The notes under the pieces are model-generated. The model worked only from the letters and a program-made list of their open reading frames with translations. It was not told the DNA's origin and made no database searches. From assembly GCF_900100275.1 (NCBI RefSeq), contig NZ_FNET01000001.1:248001-312000 (forward strand): 64,000 bases of DNA. The letters run 5' to 3'. The first letter of the stretch is position 1; each line of letters starts with the position of its first letter. This DNA is from Lentzea albidocapillata subsp. violacea. GTDB taxonomy: Bacteria; Actinomycetota; Actinomycetes; Mycobacteriales; Pseudonocardiaceae. Of this stretch, positions 20,759 through 29,489 are shown in pieces. Position numbers and translations under genes: made by a program.

Positions 20759-21376
20759 ATGACCATCCTGCTAGCCGATCCGATCGTGCGCGCCATCCGC
20801 GTGCTCGACAACGGGGATCCTTTGGTGCCACTGGACCACGCGCCAGGCGTGCTGGTGCGCGAAGGGCTCGCGCGGCGCCTCGACGTGGCTCGCGCGCTGC
20901 TTCCGTCCGGTGTGGACCTGCGGGTGATCGAGGGGCACCGCACCATCGCCGACCAGAGCGCGATCATCGAGCGGTACACGGCCGAGTTGCGTGAGCTCCA
21001 CCCCACCGCGGACGCGGTCGAACTGGACCGGTTGTCCAGCCGGTTCGTGGCACCACTGGCCGTCGCGCCGCACGTCGCGGGCGCGGCCGTGGACCTGACG
21101 CTGGTCACGACGTCGGGTGCGGAGCTGTGGATGGGCACCGAGGTCGACGCCACGCCCGAGGAGAGCGACGGCGCGTGCTTCTTCGGCGCGCCGGTCGACG
21201 AAGAGGCTCGCCGCAACCGAACGGTGCTGGCCGACGCGCTGGGTGGCGCCGGTCTGGTCAACTACCCGACCGAGTGGTGGCACTGGTCCTACGGCGACCG
21301 CTACTGGGCCTTGCTGACCGGCGCCGGCCAGGCCGTCTACGGACCGGTGGAGGTGCCTGCGTGGGCGCGCGCGTGA
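20759..21376 (+). CDS. vanX: D-alanyl-D-alanine dipeptidase, VanX family
   Basis: A 205-residue M15D metallopeptidase. The zinc ligands of VanX are in place: His105 and Asp112 (APHVAGAAVDLTL) and His175, with the catalytic base Glu172, in TEWWHWSYG. The Arg near VIEGHR matches the transition-state Arg. VanX enzymes cleave D-Ala-D-Ala; in vancomycin-resistant cells this leaves only the altered precursor. There is no signal peptide, so it is cytoplasmic. It is the first gene of a four-gene operon with an alanine racemase, a D-Ala-D-Ala-type ligase and an acyltransferase. Confidence 0.9.
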   Translation: MTILLADPIVRAIRVLDNGDPLVPLDHAPGVLVREGLARRLDVARALLPSGVDLRVIEGHRTIADQSAIIERYTAELRELHPTADAVELDRLSSRFVAPLAVAPHVAGAAVDLTLVTTSGAELWMGTEVDATPEESDGACFFGAPVDEEARRNRTVLADALGGAGLVNYPTEWWHWSYGDRYWALLTGAGQAVYGPVEVPAWARA

Positions 21377-22461
21377 CGAGCCTGCGCCAGGGGGCCTCGG
21401 AGCCGACGTTGCAGGTCGACCTCACGGCGGTGGCGGACAACACGAGACGGTTCGTCTCGTGGGCCCGTGGCGCTGTCATGGCGGTGGTGAAGGCCGACGG
21501 GTTCGGGCACGGCCTCGGCGACGTCGCCCGCACCGCGGTGGCGGCGGGGGCCACCTGGATCGGGGTCACCTCGCTGGCGGAGGGCGTGCGGGTGCGGGAG
21601 TCCGGTGTGGACGTTCCGGTGCTCAGCTGGCTCAACCCGGTCGACGTGGACGTGCGCACGGCCGTCCGGTGCGGGATCGACCTGAGCGTGCCGAGCCTGG
21701 AGCACCTCGCCGCGATCGAGGGCGGGGTGCGGGTGCACCTCCAGCTGGACACTGGGATGGCGCGGGACGGGGCCGCGCCGGAGTCCTGGCTGTCGCTGAT
21801 GTCGGCGGCACGTCGTGCGGAACTGGCCGGGAGGGTCTCGGTCGTCGGAGTGATGGGACATCTGCCTTGTGCCGACACGCCTGGAGCGAATGAGTACGGC
21901 AAGCGGGCGCTGCTGCGGGGGGTCGAGATGGCGCGCCAGGCTGGGCTGCGGCCGTCGGTACGGCACCTGGCGGCCACGAGCGCCGCGCTGACCGACCCCG
22001 GCACCCACCTCGACGTCGTCCGGATCGGGGCCGGGCTGGTGGGGATCGACCCGTCCGGGACCACCCGGCTGCGCTCCGCCCTGCGGTTCACCGCGCCGGT
22101 GGTCCAGGTGCGGCGGGTCGCCGCGGGGACCGGGGTCGGGTACGGGCACGCGCACGTCACCGACCGGGCGACGACGCTGGCGTTGCTGCCGGTCGGGTAT
22201 GCGGACGGCCTGCCGCGCAGCGCGTCGGCTCGGGCCGAGGTGTGGCTGGCCGGACGTCGCCGCCCGGTCGCCGGGGTGATCTCGATGGACCAGGTCGTGG
22301 TCGACGTCGGGGACGACGAGGTGGTGCCGGGTGACGAGGCGGTGGTGTTCGGGCCGGGGGACGGCGAGCCGGCGGTGGCGGACTGGGCTCGGTGGGCGGG
22401 GACGATCCCGCACGAGATCGTGACGGGCATTGGGGCGAGGGTGCGGAGGAACGTTCGATGA
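21361..22461 (+). CDS. alr: Alanine racemase-family PLP enzyme
   Basis: A 366-residue fold-type III racemase. The PLP lysine is in VVKADGFGHG (Lys44) and the opposing catalytic Tyr is in GVGYGHAH (Tyr261). VVRIGAGLVGIDP and VISMDQVVVDVG are the other family blocks. GTG 21361 has GGAGG 7 nt upstream, so it is preferred over GTG 21373, which would give a simple GTGA overlap with vanX. It should make D-Ala, or possibly D-Ser as in VanT, for the ligase encoded next. It is probably not the housekeeping racemase, which in actinomycetes is usually beside tsaE/tsaB. Confidence 0.88.
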   Translation: MGARVTSLRQGASEPTLQVDLTAVADNTRRFVSWARGAVMAVVKADGFGHGLGDVARTAVAAGATWIGVTSLAEGVRVRESGVDVPVLSWLNPVDVDVRTAVRCGIDLSVPSLEHLAAIEGGVRVHLQLDTGMARDGAAPESWLSLMSAARRAELAGRVSVVGVMGHLPCADTPGANEYGKRALLRGVEMARQAGLRPSVRHLAATSAALTDPGTHLDVVRIGAGLVGIDPSGTTRLRSALRFTAPVVQVRRVAAGTGVGYGHAHVTDRATTLALLPVGYADGLPRSASARAEVWLAGRRRPVAGVISMDQVVVDVGDDEVVPGDEAVVFGPGDGEPAVADWARWAGTIPHEIVTGIGARVRRNVR

Positions 22462-23411
22462 GGGGGATCCGCGTAGCCGTGATCGGCGGCGGGCAGAACT
22501 GCGAGCACGACGTCTCGGTGGCGTCGGCGAGGTCGGTCCGTGAGGCGCTCGACCCGGCGAAGTACGAGGCCGTGGCGCTCACGATCGGCCGCGACGGCCG
22601 GTGGCACGGGCAGGACGGCCAGGTGCTCGACACGCTGACGTCCGGCAGCCTCGCCGCCGCGCTCGACGTGCTGGCCAGCTGTGACGTGGTGTTGCCGCTG
22701 GTCCACGGGCCGCTGGGGGAGGACGGCACCCTGGCGGGCCTCTGTGAACTGGCCGGTGTGCCGTACGTGGGCTCGCCGCTGCGGGCCGGCGCGCTCGCGA
22801 TGGACAAGTGGGCCACCAAGCTCGTCGCCGAGGCGGTCGGGGTCCGCACGGCGAAAGGTGTTCTGGTCACCAATGCGTCCACTGTGGACTTCACCGGTCC
22901 GGTCGTGGTGAAGCCGGTGGCGGCGGGGTCGAGTTTCGGGGTGAGGCTCGTCGAGCGCGAGGAAGACCTCGAACCCGCCGTGCTCCAGGCGCTGGAACTG
23001 GACGACCGCGTGCTGGTCGAGGAGGTCCTGGACGGCCGGGAGATCGACATCGCGGTCCTCGACGACCCGGAGGAGGGCCGCCGGACCGGGCCGCCGCTGG
23101 AGATCAGGGTTCCGGGCCTCTTCGACACGACCGTGAAGTACGACGGCAGCGCCCGGTTCGTGATCCCGGCACCGCTGGCGGACACCGAGCACAAGGCACT
23201 GGAAGACGCGGCGCTCAAGGTCTACGAGGCGCTCGGCTGCCGTGGGCTCGCACGGGTCGACTTCTTCCTCACCGGGGACGGGTTCGTGCTCAACGAGGTC
23301 AACACCATGCCGGGCATGACGGCGGAGTCGCAGGTGCCCAAGATGTTCGCGGCCGCCGGAGTGTCCTATCCGGACCTGCTGGACAAGCTCGTCCGCGGAG
23401 CGATGCGGTGA
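22458..23411 (+). CDS. ddl: D-alanine-D-alanine ligase family protein
   Basis: A 317-residue ATP-grasp ligase. The N-terminal block is GGGQNCEHDVSVASARSV, followed by VVKPVAAGSSFGV and, at the active site, ARVDFFLTGDGFVLNEVNTM and PGMTAESQVPK. The omega loop reads FDTTVKYDGSARFVIPAPL: it has the KY seen in D-Ala-D-Ala ligases rather than the EKG of VanA/VanB lactate ligases. D-Ala-D-Ala or D-Ala-D-Ser is therefore more likely than D-Ala-D-Lac, but this needs assay. ATG 22458 overlaps the racemase stop (ATGA), with GGAGGA 7 nt upstream. Confidence 0.88.
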   Translation: MRGIRVAVIGGGQNCEHDVSVASARSVREALDPAKYEAVALTIGRDGRWHGQDGQVLDTLTSGSLAAALDVLASCDVVLPLVHGPLGEDGTLAGLCELAGVPYVGSPLRAGALAMDKWATKLVAEAVGVRTAKGVLVTNASTVDFTGPVVVKPVAAGSSFGVRLVEREEDLEPAVLQALELDDRVLVEEVLDGREIDIAVLDDPEEGRRTGPPLEIRVPGLFDTTVKYDGSARFVIPAPLADTEHKALEDAALKVYEALGCRGLARVDFFLTGDGFVLNEVNTMPGMTAESQVPKMFAAAGVSYPDLLDKLVRGAMR

Positions 23412-24397
23412 GGCGTATCGCCGGACTGGACGTGTTGCGCGGCATCGCGATTCTCCTCGTGATGCTGCGCCATGCGTTCCCTGAGGTGTTCCCCGGTGCG
23501 GGCGTCGTCGGCGTGGTCGTGTTCTTCACGCTGAGCGGCTACCTGATCACCGGTGTCCTGCAGAGGGAGCTCACGAACACCGGGCGCGTCGACTTCAAGC
23601 GGTTCTACCTGCGCCGGGCGCGCAGGCTGCTGCCCGCGTTGATAGCGCTCACATTGATCTTCGCCGTCGTGACGCTCGTGTTCGACCCGCTGGGGGAGCG
23701 GGACAAGCTGCTCAGGACCGTGATCGTGCTGGTCACGTTCACCGGCAACCTGCCGATCAGCGGCGTGAGCCCGGCGGCGTTCCACGGCTGGACGCTCGCG
23801 ACCGAGGAGCAGTTCTACCTGCTGTGGCCCGCGTTGCTGGCGTTCGCCTGGGTGCGCAACCGGACCGGCGCGGTTCTCGTCGTCACGGCGCTGGGCGCGC
23901 TCGCGGCCTGCACGGCGACGCTCGTCTGGCTGTGGCCGAACGCCGACAACGCCTACGCGCTGCCGACGTCGTGGTTCGTGTGCTTCGTGATCGGCGCCGC
24001 GACCAGGCTCAGGCTGACCACCGCGCCGCGCTGGGCCGTGCCCGTCGCCCTGACCGGGCTGGCGGTGCTCTCGGTGGCGCCTCTCCGGGGCCACGCGCTG
24101 ACCTACCTCGTGGCGGGCCCGGCGATCGCGGCCTGCACGGCGGTGCTGTTGCTGGTCTGGTCGAAGTGGGAGCGGGTGGCGACGCCGATCCGGCCGCTGG
24201 TGGCGCTGGGCGTCCTGTCCTACGGCGCCTACCTGTGGAACTACCCGCTCACGCTGTGGCTGCGCCCGGAACTGGGCGCCGCCGCCGGGCCGGTCGCGGC
24301 GGTGCTCACGATCGTGGCGGCGGCGCTCAGTTGGCGTTACGTCGAGGAACCGGTCATGCGGCGAGGTGAGCGTTCACTCAGCGGCAGAAGTCGGTGA
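23408..24397 (+). CDS. Acyltransferase 3 (OafA/YrhL-type) membrane protein
   Basis: A 329-residue multi-pass protein with the AT3 signature: IAGLDVLRGIAILLVMLRHA at the N terminus, with the conserved Arg and His, VVVFFTLSGYLITGV, RFYLRRARRLLPAL and ATEEQFYLLWP. There is no SGNH domain. It starts with GTG in a GTGA overlap with ddl, so the four genes are translationally coupled. AT3 proteins transfer acetyl groups to envelope sugars. In VanT serine racemases an AT3-like membrane domain is fused to the racemase, so its presence here, next to a racemase, is suggestive. The 3' end overlaps the convergent peptidase gene by 20 bp. Confidence 0.85.
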   Translation: MRRIAGLDVLRGIAILLVMLRHAFPEVFPGAGVVGVVVFFTLSGYLITGVLQRELTNTGRVDFKRFYLRRARRLLPALIALTLIFAVVTLVFDPLGERDKLLRTVIVLVTFTGNLPISGVSPAAFHGWTLATEEQFYLLWPALLAFAWVRNRTGAVLVVTALGALAACTATLVWLWPNADNAYALPTSWFVCFVIGAATRLRLTTAPRWAVPVALTGLAVLSVAPLRGHALTYLVAGPAIAACTAVLLLVWSKWERVATPIRPLVALGVLSYGAYLWNYPLTLWLRPELGAAAGPVAAVLTIVAAALSWRYVEEPVMRRGERSLSGRSR

Positions 24398-25499
24398 TCG
24401 TGCCGGTCAGGACCTCGGTCAGCCGGTCGAGGGAGGCCAGGTCGACGTACTCGGTGGCCGCGTGCGCACCCGCGCCGTCGACGCCGAACAGCAGGCAGGG
24501 GATGCCGGCGCGGTCCAGCAGGGCGCAGTCGGTCCAGAACGGCTCCGCGCGGATGATCGGCGGCTCGCCGAGGTTCGCGATGAGCGTGCGGACGATCTCC
24601 GCGTCGCGATCGGCTTCGAAGGGTTCCCTGGCGAGGCCTCGCGTGAGCTTGGCCTTGAAGTCCGGGACCGTCGCGGTGAGGTGGTCGAGGATCGTGCGCA
24701 GTTCGTCCTCGGTCTGCTGCGGGGATTCTCCCGGGACCGTGCGGCGTTCGAGGGTGATCCGGCAGGCCGACGGGTAGGTCGAGGCCTCCTCGCCGCCGCT
24801 GATCAACGACGCGTGGACCGTGCCGGTGCCGAGCAGGGGGTGTCCCGGGCCTTCGCGGAGGTCCTGGCCCAGTCGTTCCAGCGCCACGAGGAAGTGGCCT
24901 GCCTTGGTGATGGCGTCGATGCCGAGTTCCGGGCGCGAGCCGTGGGCGGCCCTGCCTTCGACCTCGACGTCGAACCAGACGAAACCCTTGTGCGCCAGGG
25001 TGACTTCGAGGTGGCTGGGTTCGGTGACGATGGCGGCGTCGGCGGTGAAGTGTTCGAGCACCTCTTCCGTGCCGAAGCTGCCGTGTTCCTCGTCGGCCAC
25101 GCAGGCGACGATGACGTCGCCGCGCATCGGGCGTTCGGTGGCTCTGGCCGCGGCGACCATCATGGCCGCGATGCCGCCCTTCATGTCGAACGTGCCGCGG
25201 CCGAACATCCTGCCGTCCTTGGTTTCCGGTGTGAGGGGGTCGCCGTCGTAGCCCGCGAGGCCGACCGTGTCAACGTGGCCGTTGAGCATCAACGACTTCC
25301 CGCCGCCGGTGCCCTTCCTGACGGCCACGAGCGACGGCCTGCCCGGCCGTCGCTCCAGGCGGTGGACCTCGAAGTCGTGGGCGCGGAACCAGGTGGCGAT
25401 GAAGCCGGCGATCTCGTGCTCGCCGTTGCCGCCGGGGACGAGGTCGGGGTTGACCGAGTCGATGGAGACCAGTCGGGCCAGCAGGTCACGTGGGTTCAC
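24378..25499 (-). CDS. M20/ArgE-DapE family metallopeptidase
   Basis: A 373-residue zinc amidohydrolase. Metal ligands and the catalytic base are visible in LNGHVDTV, FDMKGGIAAM and VADEEHGSFG; the dimerisation domain follows AHGSRPELGID. This family removes acyl or amino-acid groups from small peptides. GTG 25499 overlaps the stop of the ammonia-lyase-like gene (GTGA). The pair recalls E. coli ygeX-ygeY, where a diaminopropionate ammonia-lyase is next to an M20 peptidase, so it may release an amino acid for that enzyme. Confidence 0.87.
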   Translation of the reverse strand: MNPRDLLARLVSIDSVNPDLVPGGNGEHEIAGFIATWFRAHDFEVHRLERRPGRPSLVAVRKGTGGGKSLMLNGHVDTVGLAGYDGDPLTPETKDGRMFGRGTFDMKGGIAAMMVAAARATERPMRGDVIVACVADEEHGSFGTEEVLEHFTADAAIVTEPSHLEVTLAHKGFVWFDVEVEGRAAHGSRPELGIDAITKAGHFLVALERLGQDLREGPGHPLLGTGTVHASLISGGEEASTYPSACRITLERRTVPGESPQQTEDELRTILDHLTATVPDFKAKLTRGLAREPFEADRDAEIVRTLIANLGEPPIIRAEPFWTDCALLDRAGIPCLLFGVDGAGAHAATEYVDLASLDRLTEVLTGTITDFCR

Positions 25500-26473
25500 G
25501 GGCGTCCTTCGGTGCTGATGAGTACGACGGTGTCGAGGTGGCCGAACTCGTCACGCATGGCGCGCAGTCCGGCGAGAGGAGCGGCGCCGCACGGTCCGGA
25601 GTGGACGTTCTGCGCGTGGAGGTCCTGCATCGCTTTGGCGCATTCGGCTTCGGAGATGGTCACGGCAGCGTCCAGACCGTTGTACAGATACGGCCAGGAG
25701 GTGGTGGACGGTGTGCCGCAGTTCAGTCCGGCCATGATCGTGTCGCCGGTGGGCACGGTCCTCAGCTCGCCCGCTTTCAGGCTTTCGAGGACGCAGGCGG
25801 CGCTGTCCGGTTCGACGGCGAGGAGCCTCGTGCGCGACTCGCGGCCGCGGTAGTGGGTGATCACGGCCTGCGCGAACGAGCCGACGCCGACCGGGACCAC
25901 GACCAGGTCGGGTTCCCGGTCGAGCTGCTCGTCGACCTCGTGGCAGAGCGTGCCGTACCCCTCGACGATCCAGCCGGGGACCTCCTCGTAGCCGGGCCGG
26001 CCCATGTCCTGCACGAGGATCCCGTCCGCTTCGGCGGCTGCGGCGACCGCGTCGTCGTACGTGCCTTCGACCACCGTGACCTGGGCGTTCTCGGCCCGGA
26101 TGGCCTCGATCGCCGGTTCGGGCACGGTGTGCGGCACGAAGACGTGGGCGAGCCGGCCACGCAGCCGGGCCATCCGAGCGACCGCCCTGCCGTGGTTGCC
26201 GTCGGTCGCGGTGGTGAGCGTGACCTGGCCCGGATGCCGCTCGAGAACGCGGTGAACGGCCCAGGACGCGCCGAGAGCCTTGAAAGCGGGCAGGCCGAGC
26301 CGGGAGGATTCGTCCTTGACGAACAGATGGCCGATCCCGAGTTCCGCGGCGAGGGCCGGCAGTTCGGTCAGCGGAGTGGGCGCGTAGCCGGGCAGGCCGG
26401 CGTGGAAGTCCCGCGCCCCGGTGGGCGCGGGCGGGCATCGCCAGCTGCGGGCCTCTGGCCGCGAGAACTTCAT
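25496..26473 (-). CDS. Diaminopropionate ammonia-lyase-like PLP enzyme
   Basis: A 325-residue fold-type II PLP enzyme. The Schiff-base lysine is in GLPAFKALGASWA, TTATDGNHGRAVARMA is the substrate-binding loop, and VPVGVGSFAQAV the phosphate-binding Gly-rich loop. These blocks fit diaminopropionate ammonia-lyase (DpaL/YgeX) better than threonine dehydratase. It would turn 2,3-diaminopropionate, or a related amino acid, into pyruvate and ammonia. It is shorter than E. coli DpaL (about 400 residues). First gene of a two-gene operon with the M20 peptidase. Confidence 0.8.
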   Translation of the reverse strand: MKFSRPEARSWRCPPAPTGARDFHAGLPGYAPTPLTELPALAAELGIGHLFVKDESSRLGLPAFKALGASWAVHRVLERHPGQVTLTTATDGNHGRAVARMARLRGRLAHVFVPHTVPEPAIEAIRAENAQVTVVEGTYDDAVAAAAEADGILVQDMGRPGYEEVPGWIVEGYGTLCHEVDEQLDREPDLVVVPVGVGSFAQAVITHYRGRESRTRLLAVEPDSAACVLESLKAGELRTVPTGDTIMAGLNCGTPSTTSWPYLYNGLDAAVTISEAECAKAMQDLHAQNVHSGPCGAAPLAGLRAMRDEFGHLDTVVLISTEGRP

Positions 26474-26571
26474 GCGGACAGCGTGCGGGTGGTCCGGATC
26501 ATCGGTCCAGCAGATGTTTTCGATCTGTACCGGTGGAAGAATCCGACGAGTTGCGGGGAGGAGGTGCTCCG

Positions 26572-26802
26572 GTGAGCGACGAGGAGCTGATCGTCGAGTT
26601 CGCGCTGGCCCGTCTCGACAACCCCGGGCTCGACCTGGAGGAGGTCGCCGCGCTCGTGGTGCGGCGGGTGGGGCCGGAGCGGATGGTCGAGTTCGCGGGG
26701 CAGACCCTGGTGCACCGCGACGAACTGCGGGGAGCGGTGTTCCCGGCGGCCGTCGAGCACGTGCTGCGGGTGGTGCTGACGTTGCGCGGACCGCGGGATT
26801 AG
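26572..26802 (+). CDS. Hypothetical small protein
   Basis: A 76-residue acidic helical protein (SDEELIVEFALARLDNPGLD, later HRDELRGAVFPAAVEHVLRV). I chose GTG 26572 because GGGGAGGAGG lies 7-8 nt upstream; GTG 26533 lacks one. No family recognised. It is divergent from the ammonia-lyase-like gene, 98 bp away, and 154 bp before ligA. Confidence 0.55.
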   Translation: MSDEELIVEFALARLDNPGLDLEEVAALVVRRVGPERMVEFAGQTLVHRDELRGAVFPAAVEHVLRVVLTLRGPRD

Positions 26803-26956
26803 AGGCTGGACTCGGCCGGCCGCGACCGGCACACGGCGGCATGACCACGTCGCTGTCCGATGTGGAGCGGCGTTCGATCGAGCTCCACCGCGACTCGAGC
26901 AGGGCTCCAGGCACGACCGTCCATTTTTGTCGGTGGTGCCCGGTAACGTCCCCTCC

Positions 26957-28951
26957 ATGAGTGCTGCTGGGGATCGGATTCAGGAGCTCGCCGGCCGGAT
27001 CGTCGAGCTGCGTGACGCGTACTACCAGGGCGAACCGCTGGTGGCGGACGCGGAGTACGACGCGATCGAGGACGAGTTCCGTGCCCTGGTCGCGAAGCAC
27101 CCGAAGCTCGCGCCGAAGGACAACCCGCTGGACCACGTGGGCGCGCCGTCGGTGCTGCACGCGCCGGTGCGGCACTCGCGGCCGATGCTGTCGCTGGAGA
27201 AGGCGAACAAGCCCGAGCAGGTCGAGTCGTTCTTCGCGCGGTTCCCCGGTCAGCCCGTGGTGGTCATGCCGAAGCTCGACGGCCTGTCGCTGGCGCTGGT
27301 GTACGAGAACGGGCGCCTTGCGCGCGCGGTCACCCGTGGCGACGGCACGACGGGCGACGACGTCACGTTCCTCACGCGCGCGTTGTGCGACGGCGTGCCG
27401 GACAAGGTCGAGGCGCCGGGGCGGGTCGAGGTGCGCGGTGAGTGCGTGATGCTGCGCTCGACGTTCGACACGTACAACGCGGCGCATCCGGACAAGCCGT
27501 TGATCAACCCGCGCAACGCGGCCGCGGGCACGTTGCGCGCTAAAGATCCGAAGGCGGTCGAGGGCCGGCGCATGCAGTTCTTCGCGTTCGACCTGACGAC
27601 CGAGCCGGAGAGTGCCGACTCCGACCTCGACGCGGGCCTGCGCAAGCTGGGGTTCAGCGTCGCGGAGATGAAGCACTGCACCACCGCGGCCGAGGCCCAG
27701 GAGCTGATCAGCGGCATCGAACAGGCCCGCAACACGCTCGACTACGACCTCGACGGTGCCGTGCTGCGCCTGGCGAACCGCGACGCGTTCGCCGCCGCGG
27801 GCACCCGTTCGTCGTCCCCGCGCGGCGCCATCGCGTACAAGTTCGCCGCCGAGGAGAAGACGACGGTGCTCAAGGACGTCGTGTGGGACGTGGGCAAGAC
27901 CGGCAAGATCGCGCCCGTCGCGTGGCTCGAGCCTGTGTTCGTCGGCGGCACCACCGTCACCCGTGCGACGCTGGCCAACCAGGAGGTCATCCGCTCGCGC
28001 GGCATCAAGATCGGCGACACGGTTCTGGTCCGCCGCGCCGGCGACGTGATCCCGTTCGTCGCGGGCGTGCTCGACGAGTCGAAGCGCACCGGCTCCGAGC
28101 AGGAGATCGTCCCGCCCTCGGAGTGCCCGTCCTGCGCGCAACCGCTGACCGAGCAGGGCAACAGCCGCGAGCTGTTCTGCACGAACTCGGTCTGCCCGGC
28201 CCAGACCGTGCGCCGCCTGATCCACTGGTCGTCCCGCGCCGCCGCCGACATCGACGCCATCGGCCAGGTGTGGATCGAGCGCCTCGCCGAGACCGGCGAC
28301 CTGGTGAACCCGTCCGACTTCTACACGCTCACCAAGGAACGCCTGCTGGAGTTCGACCGGGTGGGCGAGGTCTCCGCGACCCGCATGATCGAGTCCATCG
28401 ACCGCAGCCGCTCCGTGGGCCTGCGCCGCGTGTTGATCGGCCTGTCGATCCCGATGGCCTCCGAAGGCACCGCGGCCCGCCTGTGCCGAGCAGGCTTCGG
28501 CTCCCTGGAAGCGGTGGCCGACGCGGGCGTCGAGAAACTCGTCGCCGTCGAGGACATCGGCCAGAAGGTCGCCGAGTCGATCAACTTCCACCTGGCCCGC
28601 CTGCGCCCGGAGATCGAACGCCTGCGGGACCGCGGCGTCTCCCTGGACGTGCGGGAAGAGGACCTGCCCCCGGTCGTGGTCGCCGGCGCACCCCTGGAAG
28701 GCAAGTCCGTCGTGATCACGGGCTCCATCAGCGACCCGCGCTCCGGCGAGAAGGTCACCCGCCCGACGTTCCAGAAGATGTGCGAACGAGCAGGCGCCAC
28801 CGCCGCCTCCTCGGTCTCGGCCACCACCGACCTGCTCATCACGGGCGAGGGCGTCGGCGCCGGCAAGCTCACGAAGGCGGAGAAGCTCGGCGTCGAGGTG
28901 GTCGACCAGGGCGAGATCTGGGCGAAGCTGATCGCCGCCGGAGTCGCCTGA
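26957..28951 (+). CDS. ligA: NAD-dependent DNA ligase, LigA-type
   Basis: A 664-residue bacterial DNA ligase, which seals nicks using NAD. Order: Ia domain, adenylation domain with the AMP-accepting lysine in MPKLDGLSL (Lys106), OB fold, the Cys4 zinc finger (CPSC to FCTNSVC), helix-hairpin-helix repeats and a C-terminal BRCT domain (LEGKSVVITGSISDPRSGEK). The adenylation motif is KLDG instead of the usual KIDG, and the N terminus is short, so this looks like a divergent paralogue rather than the main replicative ligase. ATG 26957 has no clear ribosome binding site. Directly downstream is the repeat array. Confidence 0.88.
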   Translation: MSAAGDRIQELAGRIVELRDAYYQGEPLVADAEYDAIEDEFRALVAKHPKLAPKDNPLDHVGAPSVLHAPVRHSRPMLSLEKANKPEQVESFFARFPGQPVVVMPKLDGLSLALVYENGRLARAVTRGDGTTGDDVTFLTRALCDGVPDKVEAPGRVEVRGECVMLRSTFDTYNAAHPDKPLINPRNAAAGTLRAKDPKAVEGRRMQFFAFDLTTEPESADSDLDAGLRKLGFSVAEMKHCTTAAEAQELISGIEQARNTLDYDLDGAVLRLANRDAFAAAGTRSSSPRGAIAYKFAAEEKTTVLKDVVWDVGKTGKIAPVAWLEPVFVGGTTVTRATLANQEVIRSRGIKIGDTVLVRRAGDVIPFVAGVLDESKRTGSEQEIVPPSECPSCAQPLTEQGNSRELFCTNSVCPAQTVRRLIHWSSRAAADIDAIGQVWIERLAETGDLVNPSDFYTLTKERLLEFDRVGEVSATRMIESIDRSRSVGLRRVLIGLSIPMASEGTAARLCRAGFGSLEAVADAGVEKLVAVEDIGQKVAESINFHLARLRPEIERLRDRGVSLDVREEDLPPVVVAGAPLEGKSVVITGSISDPRSGEKVTRPTFQKMCERAGATAASSVSATTDLLITGEGVGAGKLTKAEKLGVEVVDQGEIWAKLIAAGVA

Positions 28952-28968
28952 CCCCGCAGACGCGGGAA

Positions 28969-29186
28969 GCCCCCACGCTGCCTGGGGGAGGACGGCAGCC
29001 TGGGGGCGAGTTGGGGTGGTCGGTGCGGCGGTCGCCTCTCGGCGGTGTGCTCGACGCGGTTCCGGCTGAACGGTGTTCCGCGAGGGCGTTTGTGTTGGGG
29101 CCCGGGGACTCGTTCCGCGCCGACCGTCTGGTGCAACGGTGTGGGGTTCCGTTGTGTTTCCTGGTGATCTGTGTGTTGGCTCACCG
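28969..29186 (+). repeat. Structured repeat, copy 1 (candidate non-coding RNA)
   Basis: About 218 bp, 17 nt after the ligA stop. It opens with a 14-bp hairpin (28969-28982 with 28994-29007, one mismatch) whose 11-nt loop is TGGGGGAGGAC. Next comes an 11-bp long-range helix (29018-29028 with 29115-29125, one G-U) enclosing a CGCC-TCTC-GGCG hairpin and a CGCGG/CCGCG hairpin, then a 3' hairpin CAACGG/CCGTTG (29134-29139, 29149-29154). The same plan occurs in copies 2 and 3 with different stem bases. No reading frame is kept between copies. Strand is inferred from the G-U pairs that work on the plus-strand transcript. Confidence 0.65.
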
Positions 29187-29225
29187 GGTGGTGTTGTGGT
29201 GTAAGGGGATTGCGGTGTGGGGAAG

Positions 29226-29440
29226 GCCCTCAAGTCGCCGAGGGGGTGTGCGGCTTGAGGGCGTGGTCTGTTGGTCGGTGCGGCGGTCGCCTCTCGGCGG
29301 TGTGCACGACGCGGCTCCGGCTGAACGGTATTCCGCGAAGGCGTTGTGTTGGGGCCCGGGGACTCGTTCCGCACCGACCATCCTGTACAACGGCGCGGGG
29401 TTCCGTTGTGTTCCAGGGGGATCTGTGTGGCCGGTCACCG
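29226..29440 (+). repeat. Structured repeat, copy 2 (candidate non-coding RNA)
   Basis: About 215 bp. The first hairpin is 13 bp (29226-29238 with 29250-29262, one G-U); its stem bases differ from copy 1, while the loop CGAGGGGGTGT keeps the G tract. The long-range helix is perfect here (29273-29283 with 29369-29379), and where copy 1 has a U-G pair this copy has U-A. The 3' hairpin is ACAACGG/CCGTTGT (29387-29393, 29403-29409). The blocks between the helices are nearly identical to copy 1. Confidence 0.65.
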
Positions 29441-29489
29441 TCCGCCACCCCGAAGGCCTTGCTGGACAAGAAGATCTAGTAAACCAGGT

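Noticed and set aside
26841-26960. Short open frame before ligA
   Set aside because: No ribosome binding site, overlaps the ligA start, and no recognisable product.
25496-29374. Very long minus-strand open frame (nearly 1300 codons) across the ammonia-lyase-like gene, ligA and the repeats
   Set aside because: Only its last quarter (25496-26473) encodes a known protein. The rest is antisense to ligA and is open only because of high GC.
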